This document shows, in pieces, positions 1 to 8,107 of a DNA stretch of 64,000 nucleotides (its first letter is position 1; each line of letters opens with the position of its first letter). This DNA comes from Mycobacterium sp. Its GTDB lineage: Bacteria > Actinomycetota > Actinomycetes > Mycobacteriales > Mycobacteriaceae. Under the pieces are notes generated by a model. It worked only from the letters and a program-made list of their open reading frames with translations. It made no database searches and was not told the DNA's origin. The position numbers and the translations under genes are program-made. Where the stretch lies: the NCBI GenBank assembly GCA_016197405.1, contig JACPVR010000004.1:62001-126000 (forward strand), written 5' to 3'.

Positions 1-484
1 GTTTGAGCAGCACGACATCGAGGGCGGCCGAGGCCAGATAGGTCTGGATGCCGTACCACGCCACCGCGATCAGTCCGCGGATGATGGCGGGGATATTGGC
101 ACCGAGCACGCCGAATGGGCTGCGGCACACCACCGGATAGGGAACGCCGGCCTGCTGACTGGGCTTGGCGACCAGATTGCACAGGAAGTAGACGATCACG
201 ATGCCGACGAGCAGCGCGATGAGAACCTGCCAGCTCGCCAGACCGAGCGCGAACAAGCTGCCCGCCGTGACGTAACCGCCCACGCTGTGTACGTCGGACA
301 TCCAGAACGCGAAGATGTTGTAGGTCGACCAGGACTGTTTGGCCAGCGGGGCGAGATCCTCGTTGGTCAACCGGGGGTCGTAGTGCTCCTTGATGAGTCC
401 GCCGCCGACGGGATGCCCGGCGGCTTCGACGATATCGCCCGCGGCGACGACGGCGCCCGGCGGCAGATCGCGCGTATCTGTCAT
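1..484 (-). CDS. NCS1-family nucleobase:cation symporter, N-terminal part (runs off the window)
   Basis: An open frame starts at an ATG at 484 and is still open at position 1, so only the first 161 codons are visible. An AGGAA ribosome site lies about 8 nt upstream. The stretch WSTYNIFAFWMSDVHSVGGY near residue 55 and the following hydrophobic helices are typical of NCS1 permeases (uracil, cytosine, allantoin or hydantoin uptake), which are inner-membrane cation symporters. It lies 99 bp downstream of the GntR regulator on the same strand, so that regulator may control it. The substrate cannot be told from this fragment. Confidence 0.85.
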   Translation of the reverse strand, partial: MTDTRDLPPGAVVAAGDIVEAAGHPVGGGLIKEHYDPRLTNEDLAPLAKQSWSTYNIFAFWMSDVHSVGGYVTAGSLFALGLASWQVLIALLVGIVIVYFLCNLVAKPSQQAGVPYPVVCRSPFGVLGANIPAIIRGLIAVAWYGIQTYLASAALDVVLLK

Positions 485-533
485 TGACGTTTCCTGTCCC
501 TGGAAAATGGAATGGAAGGAAACTAACCGCGCG

Positions 534-562
534 ATATTTCAGCTCCGTTGCGCTGAGAATAT
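534..562. repeat. Imperfect inverted repeat in the gntR-permease spacer
   Basis: ATATTTCAGC and GCTGAGAATAT flank an 8-nt spacer; the arms pair with one bulge. It lies in the 99-bp gap between the end of the GntR gene and the start of the permease. It could be an operator for the permease or a weak attenuator. There is no U tract in the minus direction. Confidence 0.35.
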
Positions 563-583
563 ATTTCGCCGTTTACCCGGGGT

Positions 584-1294
584 TCACACGCCGGCGATGA
601 GCCCGCTGTCCGGTGAGAGGGTAGCCACCACCTCGTTGAGCCGGTGGTGATGCGCGCTGGCGACGGCCAGCAGGCCTGCGGTATCGCGCGACAGGAACGC
701 ATCGAGCATCTGCAGGTGATCGTCGTTGAGCCGGGACCGGTCGGTATGCGCGACATGGACCATGACCTGTACGGGTTCGGTTATGTTCCAAGCGGATTCG
801 AGCATATGCATGAGCCGGTGCATCCGCGATGGTCGGGCCAGGCCCATGTGAAACTGCCGGCTCTGCCGGTGATAGGTCAGTGGATCGTCGTCGCGCACAG
901 CCGCTTCCAGTAATCGGTTCACCTCGATGACGTGGGCGCGGTCGGCATCGGTTGCCAGCTCGACTGCCGCGGCCAGTGCGGCGGTCTCCAGCGTCTCGCG
1001 GACCAGATACATCTCGGCGAGTTCGGCAGCGGTCAGCTGGGCGACGGTATAGCCGACATTGCGTTGGTGGGCGACCAGTCCTTCGCCCAGTAGCGTCTTG
1101 AGGCTTTCGCGAACCGGGATATGGCTCACCCCGAAATACTCCGCGATCTCGGTGACCGGGACCGGGGTGCCCGGGGGGACCGCGCCGTCGAGGATGACCC
1201 GGCGCAGCTCGTCGAGGATCAGCTGTTGGCTGCTGTCGGCCCGATTAGGGGACAGGCACCGGAACCACAGTTCAGGGTGATGGCGCCGCGACAT
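584..1294 (-). CDS. GntR-family transcriptional regulator (FCD domain)
   Basis: The N-terminal part (about residues 20-80) is a GntR winged helix-turn-helix, with VTEIAEYFGVSHIPVRESLK as the recognition region. The remainder is an all-helical FCD ligand-binding domain with conserved metal-type histidines. FCD regulators usually repress carboxylate or nucleobase catabolic genes. The ATG at 1294 is chosen because AGGAT sits 7 nt upstream; an upstream GTG at 1309 is in frame but lacks a ribosome site. The gene is divergent from the carotenoid-oxygenase gene and precedes the permease on its own strand, so it probably regulates one or both. A matching palindrome lies at 1339-1368. Confidence 0.88.
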   Translation of the reverse strand: MSRRHHPELWFRCLSPNRADSSQQLILDELRRVILDGAVPPGTPVPVTEIAEYFGVSHIPVRESLKTLLGEGLVAHQRNVGYTVAQLTAAELAEMYLVRETLETAALAAAVELATDADRAHVIEVNRLLEAAVRDDDPLTYHRQSRQFHMGLARPSRMHRLMHMLESAWNITEPVQVMVHVAHTDRSRLNDDHLQMLDAFLSRDTAGLLAVASAHHHRLNEVVATLSPDSGLIAGV

Positions 1295-1338
1295 GTGTCG
1301 ATCCTGCACCGTTTCGGCGGGAAGCGCCGAACTTCAAT

Positions 1339-1368
1339 ACTCCAGTCTTGACATGTCATAATTGGAGT
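1339..1368. promoter_or_regulatory. Double-palindrome operator for the divergent GntR regulator
   Basis: ACTCCA and TGGAGT form outer arms around a perfect central palindrome, TGACATGTCA, at 1349-1358. Both palindromes have the same centre (1353.5). The site lies between the divergent GntR and dioxygenase starts and overlaps a TTGACA hexamer (1348-1353) and a CATAAT hexamer (1357-1362). The position and symmetry fit a GntR-dimer operator; which promoter it blocks is inference. Confidence 0.55.
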
Positions 1369-1412
1369 GTCAGTCTGGTGGCAGACTTCATCGCAGCCCT
1401 CAGGAGACTGAC

Positions 1413-2765
1413 ATGACCGATATTCACGACGTCACCGCGACCGGCAACCTGCCCGGCACCGGTGGCGACTTCTTCCGGACCGGCAACTTCGCGCCCGTGG
1501 CCGACGAGCTGACCGAGACCAAACTGGTCGTCGAAGGCGCGATCCCGCCCGAACTCGACGGCTGGTATCTACGCAACGGTCCCAACCCGCGGCAGGCCAG
1601 CGCGCACTGGTTCACCGGCGACGGCATGATCCACGGCGTACGGATCGAAGGCGGGCAGGCCAAGTGGTACCGAAACCGCTGGGTCCGCACCGACAGCTTC
1701 ATCGAGGACTTCCCGCTCTACAACGCCGACGGCACCCGCAACCTGCGGGCCGCCGTCGCCAACACGCACGTGGTCAACCATGCCGGCAAGACGCTGGCGC
1801 TGGTCGAATCGTCGCTGCCCTACGAGATCACCAACGACCTGCAGACCGTCGGGGCCTACGACTTCGGCGGCAAGCTGGTCGACTCCATGACCGCACATCC
1901 CAAGATCTGCCCCACGACCGGGGAGCTGCACTTCTTCGGTTACGGCAACATCTTCGAACCGCATGTCACCTATCACCGGGCCGATGCCGCAGGCGAACTG
2001 GTGATCAATCGCCCGGTCCAGGTACCGGCGTTGACGATGATGCACGATTTCGCGATGACGGCCCGGCACGTGGTGTTCATGGATCTGCCGATCGTGTTCA
2101 ACCTCGAGGCGGCCATCTCCGGCGCGGGTATGCCCTACCGCTGGGATGACAACTACGGCGCGCGGCTGGGCGTGCTGCGCCGCGATGATCCCTTCGGCGA
2201 GATCCGGTGGTTCGACATCGACCCCTGCTATGTCTTCCACGTCGCCAATGCCTACGACGGTGCCGACGGCAAATCGATTGAGCTGCAGGCAGTTCGGTAT
2301 TCCGAGCTGTGGCGCAACGACGGCGGATTCGACGCCGACGGTCTGCTGTGGAGCTGGACCATCAACCTGGCCGACGGCACGGTGTCGGAACGTCAACTCG
2401 ATGACCGCGCCGTGGAGTTCCCGCGTATCGACGACCGGTTGGCGGGTCTGCCTGCGCGTTACGGTGTCTCGGTCGCCGGTGATCGGCTGGTGCGCCACGA
2501 TCTGGGCACCGGGACGGCCGTCGAGCATGTCTTCGGCACCGCGACTGCTCCCGGCGGGCCGGGCGAAGCGGTCTTCGTTCCGTCAGCCTCGGGCCCGGCC
2601 GACGAAAGCAACGGCTGGTATCTGGGCTATGTCTACGACCCGGCTCGCGACGGTAGCGACCTGGTGATCCTGGACGCCTCGGACTTCGGTGGCGCGGAGG
2701 TGGCCCGTATCAAACTGCCGCACCGGGTTCCGTACGGCTTCCACGGCAACTGGATAAGCGCGTAG
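1413..2765 (+). CDS. Carotenoid oxygenase-family (RPE65-like) dioxygenase
   Basis: A 450-residue protein, about the normal length for bacterial carotenoid, apocarotenoid or stilbene cleavage dioxygenases, which use a non-haem Fe(II) held by four histidines to split a carbon-carbon double bond. YLRNGPNP near residue 53 and HWFTGDGMIHG near 65 are family hallmarks. The four iron ligands can be assigned to about H162 (TAHPK), H211 (MMHDF), H276 (FHVAN) and H444 (YGFHGNW). The ATG at 1413 has AGGAG about 8 nt upstream; the frame opens earlier, but without a ribosome site. It is cytosolic and divergent from a GntR regulator. Lignostilbene-type and apocarotenoid-type substrates cannot be told apart here. 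Confidence 0.9.
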   Translation: MTDIHDVTATGNLPGTGGDFFRTGNFAPVADELTETKLVVEGAIPPELDGWYLRNGPNPRQASAHWFTGDGMIHGVRIEGGQAKWYRNRWVRTDSFIEDFPLYNADGTRNLRAAVANTHVVNHAGKTLALVESSLPYEITNDLQTVGAYDFGGKLVDSMTAHPKICPTTGELHFFGYGNIFEPHVTYHRADAAGELVINRPVQVPALTMMHDFAMTARHVVFMDLPIVFNLEAAISGAGMPYRWDDNYGARLGVLRRDDPFGEIRWFDIDPCYVFHVANAYDGADGKSIELQAVRYSELWRNDGGFDADGLLWSWTINLADGTVSERQLDDRAVEFPRIDDRLAGLPARYGVSVAGDRLVRHDLGTGTAVEHVFGTATAPGGPGEAVFVPSASGPADESNGWYLGYVYDPARDGSDLVILDASDFGGAEVARIKLPHRVPYGFHGNWISA

Positions 2766-2771
2766 CGGGAA

Positions 2772-2795
2772 TATTTGCAGAGCCGTCAGCAAATA
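2772..2795 (+). terminator. Weak AT-rich hairpin after the dioxygenase gene
   Basis: TATTTGC and GCAAATA pair perfectly (7 bp) around a 10-nt loop, just after the stop codon at 2765, and are followed by AATTT. The stem is AT-rich for this genome. It could act as a terminator, but it is weak. Confidence 0.35.
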
Positions 2796-2849
2796 AATTT
2801 ACGACGCGGCAAATGTCGACGTGCCGCCGCATGGCGCCATGAAGAAGAA

Positions 2850-2884
2850 TCGGTGAAATACCAGCTAAAAGGGTATTTCACCGA
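2850..2884. repeat. 13-bp perfect inverted repeat
   Basis: TCGGTGAAATACC and GGTATTTCACCGA are exact reverse complements separated by 9 nt. No U tract follows on either strand. It lies in a 271-bp non-coding stretch (2766-3036) before a small secreted-protein gene. It may be a U-less terminator for the dioxygenase transcript or an operator for the downstream gene. Confidence 0.5.
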
Positions 2885-3036
2885 ACCGCTGCGGGCCGGT
2901 GGATATCCATGATCGTTGCGAACAAAAGCATTCCCAGAAATGGGACAGCAAAAGGTGTGTCGCTGCGTGACAAACGTCGAAATACTTCGTAGAGCAATCG
3001 CTTCGTCCGGCCACCGCGTTAAAGCAGGAGGTTGAG

Positions 3037-3267
3037 ATGTTCTCACGTCGACTCGCAGTGCGGATCGTGGTGGCCATCGCGGGAACCGCGGCCCTCGGGT
3101 TTTCCCTACCGCCCGTCGCGAACGCCGACCCGGGAGATTGTTTCGCCATGGCGGGGGTGGGGTTCTGCGTGCCATCCCCCTGGCAGGCCATGGCATCCTT
3201 CGCGGTACCCGAAGCGCCCCCGGCTGCCGAACAGGCGCCGAGCACCCCGGCCGATATCGATCAGTAG
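3037..3267 (+). CDS. Small secreted protein (hypothetical)
   Basis: A 76-residue protein beginning with a clear Sec signal peptide: a basic start (MFSRRLAVR), a hydrophobic core and a likely AxA cleavage after VANA, leaving a mature part that begins DPGD. The mature peptide (about 45 residues) carries two Cys, a Trp and a Pro/Ala-rich tail. A strong AGGAGG lies 6 nt before the ATG. Short exported proteins with an NADP start after cleavage are common in mycobacteria. Function is unknown. It is convergent with the 53-aa gene at 3274-3435. Confidence 0.75.
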   Translation: MFSRRLAVRIVVAIAGTAALGFSLPPVANADPGDCFAMAGVGFCVPSPWQAMASFAVPEAPPAAEQAPSTPADIDQ

Positions 3268-3273
3268 CCCTGT

Positions 3274-3435
3274 TCAGCGCCCGGACTCGTCCGGGATCTG
3301 CTCCCGCGTCTGATGCCCACCCGGGGCGTCCGGGTCGTCGTTGCGGTGGTCCAGCTTGTCCTGCATGGCGCGCTGTTCCTCGGTGGTCTCGTTGGCGTCC
3401 GTCGGCGTCGACGGCGGCGTGTTGTCCTGTTCCAT
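3274..3435 (-). CDS. 53-aa charged hypothetical protein
   Basis: A short frame reads MEQDNTPPSTPTDANETTEE and then a charged, Gln/Asp-rich helix and a Gly/Asp/Pro tail, ending in a TGA only 7 bp from the stop of the convergent secreted-protein gene. GGGAG lies about 11 nt before the ATG. The protein is hydrophilic and acidic, with no membrane segment. The composition is protein-like and unlike the reading in neighbouring frames. Small charged proteins of this kind are frequent in mycobacterial annotations, but no family is recognised. Confidence 0.5.
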   Translation of the reverse strand: MEQDNTPPSTPTDANETTEEQRAMQDKLDHRNDDPDAPGGHQTREQIPDESGR

Positions 3436-3520
3436 GCCGTGCAGAGTCTCCCGGCATCGCCGCGACGAAACCTTGCGACGGTCAGCCGATCCCCACAGCC
3501 CCGCGGTTTATGGTGACCCG

Positions 3521-3907
3521 ATGGCGGTCAAATGGCTCGACGAGCCGGAGGTACATGACTACGCAGCGGCGGCCGCGTATCTGAGCATGCTCGCTGCGGA
3601 GGCCGAGGTCAGCAGCGTCGTCGCCGCGCTCAAGTCCGCGCACGAAGTCGAACACGCAGCCAAAGACATCCTGCGCGCCGCCCGGTTACCGCTGCTGCCC
3701 GACGACAACGCGCACGTGAAGAACGATCTCGACAAGATCAGCGACGGTAAGCGGTTGTCGCCGATCCTGTTGGTCCGCGGTGACGCCGCCCGCGGGGTGG
3801 CGCTACAGATCGCCGACGGCTATCACCGGGTTTGCGCCAGCTACCTCACCGACGAGAACACCGGAATTCCGTGCCGAGTCGTGCCCTGGCCGTCGCCGGC
3901 GCACTGA
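3521..3907 (+). CDS. Hypothetical protein with a ParB-like nuclease-type motif
   Basis: A 128-residue cytosolic protein. Residues about 75-115 include the run IADGYHRVCASY, which resembles the DGxHR signature of ParB/sulfiredoxin-type folds; the N-terminal half is helical and charged. It overlaps nothing and ends 1 nt before the ATG of the antiporter, so the two are probably cotranscribed and translationally coupled. The ATG at 3521 gives the compact product; the frame is open further upstream without a good ribosome site. The function is unknown and the ParB resemblance is only a motif-level impression. Confidence 0.6.
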   Translation: MAVKWLDEPEVHDYAAAAAYLSMLAAEAEVSSVVAALKSAHEVEHAAKDILRAARLPLLPDDNAHVKNDLDKISDGKRLSPILLVRGDAARGVALQIADGYHRVCASYLTDENTGIPCRVVPWPSPAH

Positions 3908-3908
3908 A

Positions 3909-5090
3909 ATGTCGCACTTCGGTTTTCACACCCTCGCATTGCTGGCCGTCGTGGGCATGGCCGGGCCGCTGCTGGCTGCCGTGCCGCGGTTGGGAATCCC
4001 GGTCGTGGTCGGTCAGCTCGCCGCCGGAATCCTGGTCGGAAGAACGGGTTTCGGCATTGTCGACCCCGGCGATCCGACCTTCGCGCTGCTGGCCGATATC
4101 GGATTCGCCCTGGTGATGTTCGTGGTGGGAACCCACGTACCGGTGCGTGCGTCGGCACTGCGCGGCGCGCTGCCCAGGGCCTTCGTGCGCATGGTGCTGG
4201 TCGGTGCGGTGGCGGCGGTCCTCGGAGTGGCGCTGGCGCAGCTGTTCCACACCGGCCACGCCGCTCTGTACGCGGTGCTGATGGCGTCATCCTCGGCGGC
4301 GCTGGCGCTGCCGGTGATCGATTCGTCCGAACTGACCGGTCCGCCGGTACTTTCGGTGATGGCGCAGATCGCGATAGCCGATACCGTGTCGATCGTTTTG
4401 TTGCCCTTGGTGATCGATCCGTCGCGGGCGCCGCGCGCTGCGCTCGGCGCGTTGGCGGTCGCGGGTCTGGCCGCCGTCTTGTTCGTCGCACTGCGGCACT
4501 TCGAGCGAAGCGGTACCCGTCGCAAACTGCACAAGTACTCCGAGAAGCATGCGCTGGCGCTCGAACTACGGATAAGCCTGATCATGCTGTTCGGTCTTGC
4601 GGCACTGGCCATCTCCACACACGTATCGGTGATGCTCGCCGGTTTCGCGCTCGGTCTGGTGATCGCGGCGATCGGCGAACCGCGGCGGCTGGCCCGCCAG
4701 TTGTTCGGCATCACCGAGGGTTTCTTCGCGCCGCTGTTCTTCGTGTGGCTCGGTGCGTCCCTACAGGTCCGGGAACTCGCCGACAATCCGATGTTCATCG
4801 TGCTCGGTGTGGCGCTGGGGCTGGGCGCGGTGGCCGCGCACCTGGCGGGTGGTCTGATGACGGGTCAGCCGGCGGCCCTGTCAGGACTGGCCTCGGCCCA
4901 GCTGGGAGTGCCCGTTGCCGCGGCGACGTTGGGAACCGTGCAGCAGCTGCTCGCACCTGGCGAGCCGTCGGCGCTGATACTGGGTGCGCTGATCACCGTG
5001 GTCGTGACGTCGCTTGCCGGGCGTGCTGCGGCGCAACGCTTTCGGGCTGCGCCCGGTAGCTCGCCGGACTCATCCCGTACGCCCGCTTGA
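3909..5090 (+). CDS. CPA2-family cation:proton antiporter
   Basis: A 393-residue integral membrane protein with about 11-12 hydrophobic helices. The early segment LGIPVVVGQLAAGILVGRTG is the CPA2 (Kef/NapA-like) signature, and later segments (VMLAGFALGLVIA, FFAPLFFVWLGASL) fit the core of Na+/H+ or K+/H+ exchangers. There is no C-terminal RCK/TrkA-N domain, so it is a short form. It starts 1 nt after the stop of the upstream hypothetical gene. Its 3' end overlaps the convergent AraC gene by 98 bp. Confidence 0.85.
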   Translation: MSHFGFHTLALLAVVGMAGPLLAAVPRLGIPVVVGQLAAGILVGRTGFGIVDPGDPTFALLADIGFALVMFVVGTHVPVRASALRGALPRAFVRMVLVGAVAAVLGVALAQLFHTGHAALYAVLMASSSAALALPVIDSSELTGPPVLSVMAQIAIADTVSIVLLPLVIDPSRAPRAALGALAVAGLAAVLFVALRHFERSGTRRKLHKYSEKHALALELRISLIMLFGLAALAISTHVSVMLAGFALGLVIAAIGEPRRLARQLFGITEGFFAPLFFVWLGASLQVRELADNPMFIVLGVALGLGAVAAHLAGGLMTGQPAALSGLASAQLGVPVAAATLGTVQQLLAPGEPSALILGALITVVVTSLAGRAAAQRFRAAPGSSPDSSRTPA

Positions 5091-5967
5091 ACGCTGCGCT
5101 GAGCGCGAACGGTGTGCCGTAGCCGACGCGGCGGGCCACCGCCGCCAACGTGTGTTCGCCGGACCGCAGCAGATCGGCCGCGTACGCCAGCCGCCATCCG
5201 GTCAGAAATGTGATGGGTGGCTCGCCTACCATGCGGTTGAACCGATCGGCGAACATCGCCCGCGAAGTACCAACGGCTGCGGCAAGATTCGCGACCGTCC
5301 ATGAATGCTCGGGATTGTTGTACATCAGTCGCAGTGCCGGCCCGACGATATCGTCGGTTTGGGCATGCCACCACGGCGGTGCGTGTCCGTCGCGGCTGAA
5401 CCAGGTGCGCAGCACGTCGATCAACAGCAGGTCCAGCAGGCGGTCCAGGTAGGCGGTCTGCCCACCGGCATCGCGAGCCGCCTCCTGCGAGAGAAGGTCC
5501 GGCAATGGACTCGACCAGTCCCGCGCACGTAACACCACCAACGGCGGCAGCGCCCCGAGCAGTCGTGAGCCGACCTCGCTGCGGCCCTCATATGCCCCGA
5601 TCACCGCGCGGTCGGCGCCCGCCGTGCTGTTACCCCAAGTGCGAACCCCGACGGCCAGCTCGAAACGCAGATCCTCCCCGGCCGGGGTGGTGCACCGTTG
5701 GCCCGGATGCACGACGACCTGTGGTGCGGTCATGGGATCGTCGGCGTAGCGGTAGTGCTCGGTGCCGCGCGCCAGTGCGATGTCACCGGACCCCAGCGGC
5801 ACGGTCTGCCCGCTGTCGGCGACGATCACCGCCGCACCGGCGGTCTGGCAGATCAAAGTGAGCGCGTCATCCTCGATCCGCATCGACCACGGCCGGTCCA
5901 GGGACAGCCGCAGCACGAACGCGCCGCGTGCGCGTACCCCGTCGAGCAGTCCGACCAGGGCATCCAT
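4993..5967 (-). CDS. AraC-family transcriptional regulator with N-terminal cupin
   Basis: A 324-residue regulator. The N-terminal half (about 1-190) is a cupin-type sensor found in AraC proteins that control oxidoreductase or efflux genes. The C-terminal 100 residues hold the double helix-turn-helix (VANLAAAVGTSRAMFADRFN, then LAAVARRVGYGTPFALSAAF). The ATG at 5967 is preferred; the frame is open for a long way upstream but overlaps the divergent DUF1772 gene. It is divergent from the DUF1772 gene (82-bp gap), its likely target. Confidence 0.85.
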   Translation of the reverse strand: MDALVGLLDGVRARGAFVLRLSLDRPWSMRIEDDALTLICQTAGAAVIVADSGQTVPLGSGDIALARGTEHYRYADDPMTAPQVVVHPGQRCTTPAGEDLRFELAVGVRTWGNSTAGADRAVIGAYEGRSEVGSRLLGALPPLVVLRARDWSSPLPDLLSQEAARDAGGQTAYLDRLLDLLLIDVLRTWFSRDGHAPPWWHAQTDDIVGPALRLMYNNPEHSWTVANLAAAVGTSRAMFADRFNRMVGEPPITFLTGWRLAYAADLLRSGEHTLAAVARRVGYGTPFALSAAFKRAYGMSPASYRAQPESVAPQHARQATSRPR

Positions 5968-6048
5968 CTGCGCATCGTAGACGCTCGAATATGTCTTGGC
6001 GACGATCGCCCATGGATCGTCCAGAGCACGGTTGGTTGACTGTGTCGC

Positions 6049-6540
6049 ATGACCATCAGCCCCTATACCGTCGCAGCCACCGCGGCTGCCCTCGGTGGCG
6101 CCGCCGTCGGCGGTTTGTTCTTCGCCTTCTCCACCTTCGTCATGCGCGGTCTGGATCGGACCTCGCCCGCCGAGGCCATCACCGCGATGCGCGGTATCAA
6201 TGCCGAGGCGCAGGCCAATGCGCCGTTTCTGGTGATGTTCTTCGGGTCCACCCTGCTGGCGATCGCCGTCGGTGTCCTGGCCGCGATGCGGCTGCGTGAA
6301 CCGGGAAGCGGCTACCTGCTGGCCGGCGCGGCGTTGGTGGCCGTGGCGGCTGTTGTGACCATGGCTTTCAACGTGCCGCTCAACGACGGATTGGCTGCCG
6401 TCGACCCCGCGACGCTGTCGGCTTCGGAGGTCGCCATGCAGTGGCAGTCCTACTTCAGCGCCTGGACTGCGTGGAACCACGTGCGCACGATCGCGCCGCT
6501 GCTGGGTGCGGCGCTACTTGCTCTCGGCGCGGCGCGCTGA
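6049..6540 (+). CDS. DUF1772 (anthrone oxygenase-like) membrane protein
   Basis: A 163-residue protein with four hydrophobic helices. The loop with FNVPLND near residue 107 and WNHVRT near residue 145 are typical of DUF1772, a family that includes anthrone oxygenase-like proteins of unclear activity in bacteria. The ATG is 82 bp from the divergent AraC regulator and follows a TTGACT box at very short distance. It overlaps the end of the convergent MFS gene by 27 bp. AraC-controlled DUF1772 pairs are common in actinobacteria; the substrate is unknown. Confidence 0.8.
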   Translation: MTISPYTVAATAAALGGAAVGGLFFAFSTFVMRGLDRTSPAEAITAMRGINAEAQANAPFLVMFFGSTLLAIAVGVLAAMRLREPGSGYLLAGAALVAVAAVVTMAFNVPLNDGLAAVDPATLSASEVAMQWQSYFSAWTAWNHVRTIAPLLGAALLALGAAR

Positions 6541-8055
6541 GTCCCTGCGGAAGGAGACCGTGACGACGACCGCCGCGGTCAAGGTCAGCAGTGCTGCGAT
6601 GATGGCGGTCGGCCCGACACCGGAATCGAAAGCGGTACGTGCCGATTCCATCAGCGGACCACTCATCGCAGGCGGCAGATCGCCGGCCACCGAGACCGCG
6701 CCGGCGATGCTCTCGCCGGCGTCGCGGCTCTGCTGGGCAGACAGGCCACCGGTCAGCTCCACATTGGCGCGGTAGAACGCACTGAAGATGGTGCCCAGCG
6801 TCGCGGTGCCGATCACCGCGCCCAACTCGTAGGCGGTTTCCGAAACCGCCGATGCGGCACCGGACTTCGCGGCCGGAACCGATGCGACGATGGTGTCGTT
6901 GGAGATCGTCTGCGACACCCCGACACCGAGCTCCAGCACGATGAACGACACGACCACCGCCGCCACCGACAGATCGTGGCGGAACATCAGGATCATCAGG
7001 AACCCGGCCGACACCAGCAGCAGCCCGGCCACCATCAGCATCTGTGGTGCGATCCGGCGGGCCAGCCGCACCACGAACAGCCCCGCGATCATCGAGACGA
7101 TGGCACCCGGCAACGTCACCAGTCCGGCAGCCAATGGCGACAGTCCCAACACCAGCTGCAGATGCTGCGAGGTGAAGAACAGGAACCCGATCAGGCCGAC
7201 GATCGACAAGAAGTTGGCCAGCACCGACGAACTGAACGGTCCGTTGGAGAACAGTGCCATATCGAGCATCGGTGTGGCACTGCGGTTCTGCCTGCGCACG
7301 AACGCCACGCCAGCGGTTATGGCCACGGCGAAGGCCGCCAGCACGACGGGTGAGACCCCGTCATGCGCGGCGGTCTTGACGGCCCAGACGAACGGCAGCA
7401 AGGCAACGAACGACAGGATGACGCTGACCGGGTCGAGCGGACCCGGGTTGGGATCGCGGGACTCCGGCACCAGCCGCGGCCCCAGGATCAGCAGCGGCAG
7501 CAGGATCGGAACCGCGACCAGAAAGACTGCGCCCCAGCTGAAATGCTGCAGCAGCGCCCCACCGACGATCGGACCCAGTGCCGAACCGGCGGTGAAGCAC
7601 GAGGCCCAGATGGCGATGGCGAGCCGGCGCGCGGAAGCCTCGACGAAGATGTTGCGGATCAGCGACAGCGTCGAGGGCATCAACATCGCGCCGAAGACGC
7701 CCAGCAGTGCGCGGGCGCCGACCAGCAGTTCGGCGCTCGGCGCTAAGGCGGCGAGCACCGAGACGACGGCGAAACCCGATGCGCCGACCATCAGCAACCG
7801 CCGGCGGCCCACCCGGTCGCCGAAACTGCCCATCGCTACCAGCAGTGCCGCCAGCACCAGCGAGTAGACGTCGACGATCCACAACTGGATGGACGCCGAC
7901 GGCCGGAAGTCCGCGGCGATCGCGGGCAGCGCGAATGCCAGCACGGTGTTGTCGATCGCGATCAGCAGCACCGGCAGCATCAGAACGGCCAGCGCCACCC
8001 ACGCGGTGCGGGGTGTGGTGGCCTGCTGTGCAGGCTGATCGAGGCGGATGGACAT
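6514..8055 (-). CDS. MFS multidrug efflux transporter, DHA2 (14-TM, EmrB/QacA) type
   Basis: A 513-residue inner-membrane drug:proton antiporter. LLIAIDNTVLAFALPAIAAD in TM1, then GDRVGRRRLLMVG in the TM2-3 loop, and the GSALGPIVGGALL motif C are DHA2 hallmarks, and the length fits 14 helices. AGGAG lies 8 nt before the ATG. It is 52 bp downstream of a TetR gene on the same strand, with a clear operator upstream of that regulator, so this looks like an autoregulated efflux operon. Confidence 0.92.
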   Translation of the reverse strand: MSIRLDQPAQQATTPRTAWVALAVLMLPVLLIAIDNTVLAFALPAIAADFRPSASIQLWIVDVYSLVLAALLVAMGSFGDRVGRRRLLMVGASGFAVVSVLAALAPSAELLVGARALLGVFGAMLMPSTLSLIRNIFVEASARRLAIAIWASCFTAGSALGPIVGGALLQHFSWGAVFLVAVPILLPLLILGPRLVPESRDPNPGPLDPVSVILSFVALLPFVWAVKTAAHDGVSPVVLAAFAVAITAGVAFVRRQNRSATPMLDMALFSNGPFSSSVLANFLSIVGLIGFLFFTSQHLQLVLGLSPLAAGLVTLPGAIVSMIAGLFVVRLARRIAPQMLMVAGLLLVSAGFLMILMFRHDLSVAAVVVSFIVLELGVGVSQTISNDTIVASVPAAKSGAASAVSETAYELGAVIGTATLGTIFSAFYRANVELTGGLSAQQSRDAGESIAGAVSVAGDLPPAMSGPLMESARTAFDSGVGPTAIIAALLTLTAAVVVTVSFRRDSARRAESK

Positions 8056-8107
8056 GGGTTGTGCTCCTGGTGAACCGGAAAGATAAGTAGGGGAGTTGAT
8101 ACCGCGG

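Noticed and set aside
5968..6480. N-terminal extension of the AraC regulator
   Set aside because: The frame stays open, but it runs through the divergent DUF1772 gene and adds low-complexity sequence; the conserved domain starts after 5967.
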